From Dehalococcoidia bacterium (GTDB taxonomy: Bacteria > Chloroflexota > Dehalococcoidia > UBA2979): 64,000 bases of DNA. Below, one piece after another: positions 62,025-64,000 of the stretch (the stretch's first letter is position 1; each line of letters opens with the position of its first letter). The notes beneath the pieces are model-generated. The model did no database searches. It was not told the origin of the DNA and was given only the letters and a program-made list of their open reading frames with translations. The position numbers and the translations under genes are program-made. Where the stretch lies: NCBI GenBank assembly GCA_029941115.1, contig JAPYRK010000001.1:62001-126000 (forward strand), given 5' to 3'.

Positions 62025-62825
62025 CTAATCTTCTCCCAAGCCTATAAGTGACTCTAGGCCAACTACTAGGTGATCAAGTTCTAGTGTCTTTCTAATCGCC
62101 AAGCTCACACCTGGCAGAAATGAGTCCCGACCAATTGAATCATGGCGCAAAGTCAAAGTTTGGCTTGCGTCGCCAAAAATTACCTCATGCGACGCGACAA
62201 AGCCCGGTAACCTCACCGAGTGAATTCCAACGCCCCCCAGATTCCCATCTCGAGTGCCCTCTACATGAGTAAGCTCAGGCTTATTAAAAATAAAGTCAGA
62301 TCCCCTGGCTAAGCGCATGGCCTCAGCAAGAGCAATAGCCGTCCCTGATGGCGCATCAACCTTACCTTCGTGGTGGAGCTCTATAACCTCAGCTCTCTCG
62401 AAAAACTGAGCTGCTATTTTCGCTAAGTGAGACAAAATAACTGCCCCTACCGCAAAGTTCGCCGCATAGACTCCGCCTAAACCATTCTCAGAACAATGGG
62501 CCGATAAACGCCCAATCGTTATTTCATCTACCCCTGAAGTGCCAATTACTGGTCTTATACCGTATTCCAGAGATGCATCAACCAGTGAAGGAGTAAATTC
62601 AGCGTTTGTGAAATCAATTACAACGTCCGGCCTAACAGCGTTTAACAAATCTGACGGATCTCGAGACCATGGAATTTCACCCCCTCGAGATGTGTTCATG
62701 TTGCCTGAGGGCTCTGACGCCAAAGGCGAAATTACTCCGACGACGTCGAAATCAGATTCCTGTTCCAATCCCTGAATAAGCATAGATCCCATGCGGCCAT
62801 CACCACTTACTACCAAATTTGTCAT
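62025..62825 (-). CDS. dapB: 4-hydroxy-tetrahydrodipicolinate reductase
   Basis: NLVVSGDGRMGSMLIQGL; VIDFTNAEFTPSLV; NFAVGAVILSHLAKIAAQFF; ELHHEGKVDAPSGTAIALAEAM. Confidence 0.94.
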   Translation of the reverse strand: MTNLVVSGDGRMGSMLIQGLEQESDFDVVGVISPLASEPSGNMNTSRGGEIPWSRDPSDLLNAVRPDVVIDFTNAEFTPSLVDASLEYGIRPVIGTSGVDEITIGRLSAHCSENGLGGVYAANFAVGAVILSHLAKIAAQFFERAEVIELHHEGKVDAPSGTAIALAEAMRLARGSDFIFNKPELTHVEGTRDGNLGGVGIHSVRLPGFVASHEVIFGDASQTLTLRHDSIGRDSFLPGVSLAIRKTLELDHLVVGLESLIGLGED

Positions 62826-62835
62826 TGTCAGTCTC

Positions 62836-63513
62836 CTAAACTTCCTGGCTTTGAATGTCAATACTGATGAGCCTCGCGCCAATCTGAATAACGTCCTCTA
62901 GCAGAGTATTCAAGGCGGGCGAAAGCGAGCGAGCTTGGCCTTGAACGCTCTGTAATTCTAAAACGCACTCACGCACTCTAGCCATTTCCCCGTCGCCCCG
63001 CATCACTGCTCTAATCGCACCAAGAGTCGGCTCTATCTCCTTGGATAATGCCGACTCTCCGGATGTGTCGGAAAATTGATATCTACGAGGATTAGTTATT
63101 TTCTTCTCACTAGAATAATCAAGTTCCCGAAATGGGGCCCCGTGCGCGAGTTCACCCTTATTGATCGCAGCTGTAAATTCTGATTCCGGGTAAAAAGCCA
63201 GTGCGACAAAATTAAAGGGTGACTCATCGTGTAGCCAGAATCTTCCGCTGGGTTGATCCATATATGAAAACTGCCTGTAGTAACGGATCGGAAACAGATC
63301 ATCCAACAGGTCAACTATAAACCGAGGCTTTTCAGTCGATACCACAATCTGAATTTCATCGTATCCGTCGTGATTGCCCAGCGCCAACGGCCCCGCTAAG
63401 CCGACTTGATTCACGTAGCCTGACTCAGAAAAAGACGTAGTGATTTCGCTCCCCAACCTGGAAGTCGAAGATGTGTATGGATAAAGAATCGTATCTTCGT
63501 ATTGAGATTGCAA
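62836..63513 (-). CDS. Hypothetical protein, possibly nucleotidyltransferase-fold
   Basis: 225 aa ORF between dapA and dapB; VGLAGPLALGNHDGYDEIQIVV weakly recalls NTase GS-x-D motifs. Confidence 0.6.
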   Translation of the reverse strand: MQSQYEDTILYPYTSSTSRLGSEITTSFSESGYVNQVGLAGPLALGNHDGYDEIQIVVSTEKPRFIVDLLDDLFPIRYYRQFSYMDQPSGRFWLHDESPFNFVALAFYPESEFTAAINKGELAHGAPFRELDYSSEKKITNPRRYQFSDTSGESALSKEIEPTLGAIRAVMRGDGEMARVRECVLELQSVQGQARSLSPALNTLLEDVIQIGARLISIDIQSQEV

Positions 63514-63545
63514 GAGAGTTCCCTACTTAAATAAGCTAATCCTTA

Positions 63546-64000
63546 TTAGCCCAACGTCAGAGAGTGGCGGTCCAATTCGCGATCTAGAATCTCGACTGCT
63601 CCCTCCGATAAAGGCATCAGCGGCAGCCTTGCCTCACCGACCGAAATTCCCGCCTTAGCACAAGCATACTTCACCGGGATTGGATTACTCTCAATAAAAA
63701 GGGCATCGATCAGCGGCATTAGCTCGTGATGAATTCCAGCCGCTTCGTCTGTTTTTCCAGCAAGTGAAGCATCTATTTGTCTTTTAATCTGAGGAGACAC
63801 AATGTGTCCCGCGACGGAAACCACGCCATAGCCACCCATAGCCATGACCATCAGCGTATCCGTATCATTACCAGACCACACTAAAAAGCCTTCCGGTGAA
63901 CGATCAATCAGTTGCCCAATTTGAGCCATATCGTTTGAAGCCTCTTTAACTCCAACAATATTTGAGATATTAGCAAGTTCTAGAATGGTTTCCGTTGAAA
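63546..64000 (-). CDS. dapA: 4-hydroxy-tetrahydrodipicolinate synthase (partial, runs off window)
   Basis: STETILELANISNIVGVKEASNDMAQIGQLI...GYGVVSVAGHIV...NPIPVKYACAKAG...LPLMPLSE. Confidence 0.93.
   Translation of the reverse strand, partial: STETILELANISNIVGVKEASNDMAQIGQLIDRSPEGFLVWSGNDTDTLMVMAMGGYGVVSVAGHIVSPQIKRQIDASLAGKTDEAAGIHHELMPLIDALFIESNPIPVKYACAKAGISVGEARLPLMPLSEGAVEILDRELDRHSLTLG

Overview
This 64 kb window is dense, mostly single-copy housekeeping sequence from a bacterial chromosome. I see no prophage, IS element, CRISPR array or recognisable defence island. The main blocks are: (i) an rplI-dnaB-dnaD-like-dnaC-like replication operon; (ii) a tyrA-aroA-gmk-trpE-[NUDIX/DinB-like]-trpG-trpD-trpC-trpF-trpB aromatic supra-operon without trpA; (iii) an origin-type cluster rpmH-rnpA-yidD-[PQQ lipoprotein]-yidC-jag-[PfkB::ParA]-parB with a perfect parS site; (iv) envelope genes (mreB, rodZ-like, murJ, murT/gatD, lgt, LytM-type lipoprotein, lysA, dapA/dapB); (v) gyrB; (vi) two tandem tRNA-Thr genes. 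The gene content suggests a monoderm with peptidoglycan, possibly a marine Chloroflexota relative, but that placement is inference only. The observations most worth a second look are: a single ORF fusing a PfkB-family sugar kinase to full-length ParA; a perfect parS overlapping the start codon of a lipoprotein gene; a 137-bp out-of-frame overlap in which the basic tail of YidC is read from the same DNA as the Jag N-terminal domain; two genes (gyrB and an M23 lipoprotein) with no in-frame ATG/GTG/TTG that appear to start at ATC behind a Shine-Dalgarno sequence; an ABC ATPase with every catalytic motif degenerate beside an ABC-2 permease; and a helicase loader with two AAA+ domains. All calls come from reading motifs by eye; no database search was run.
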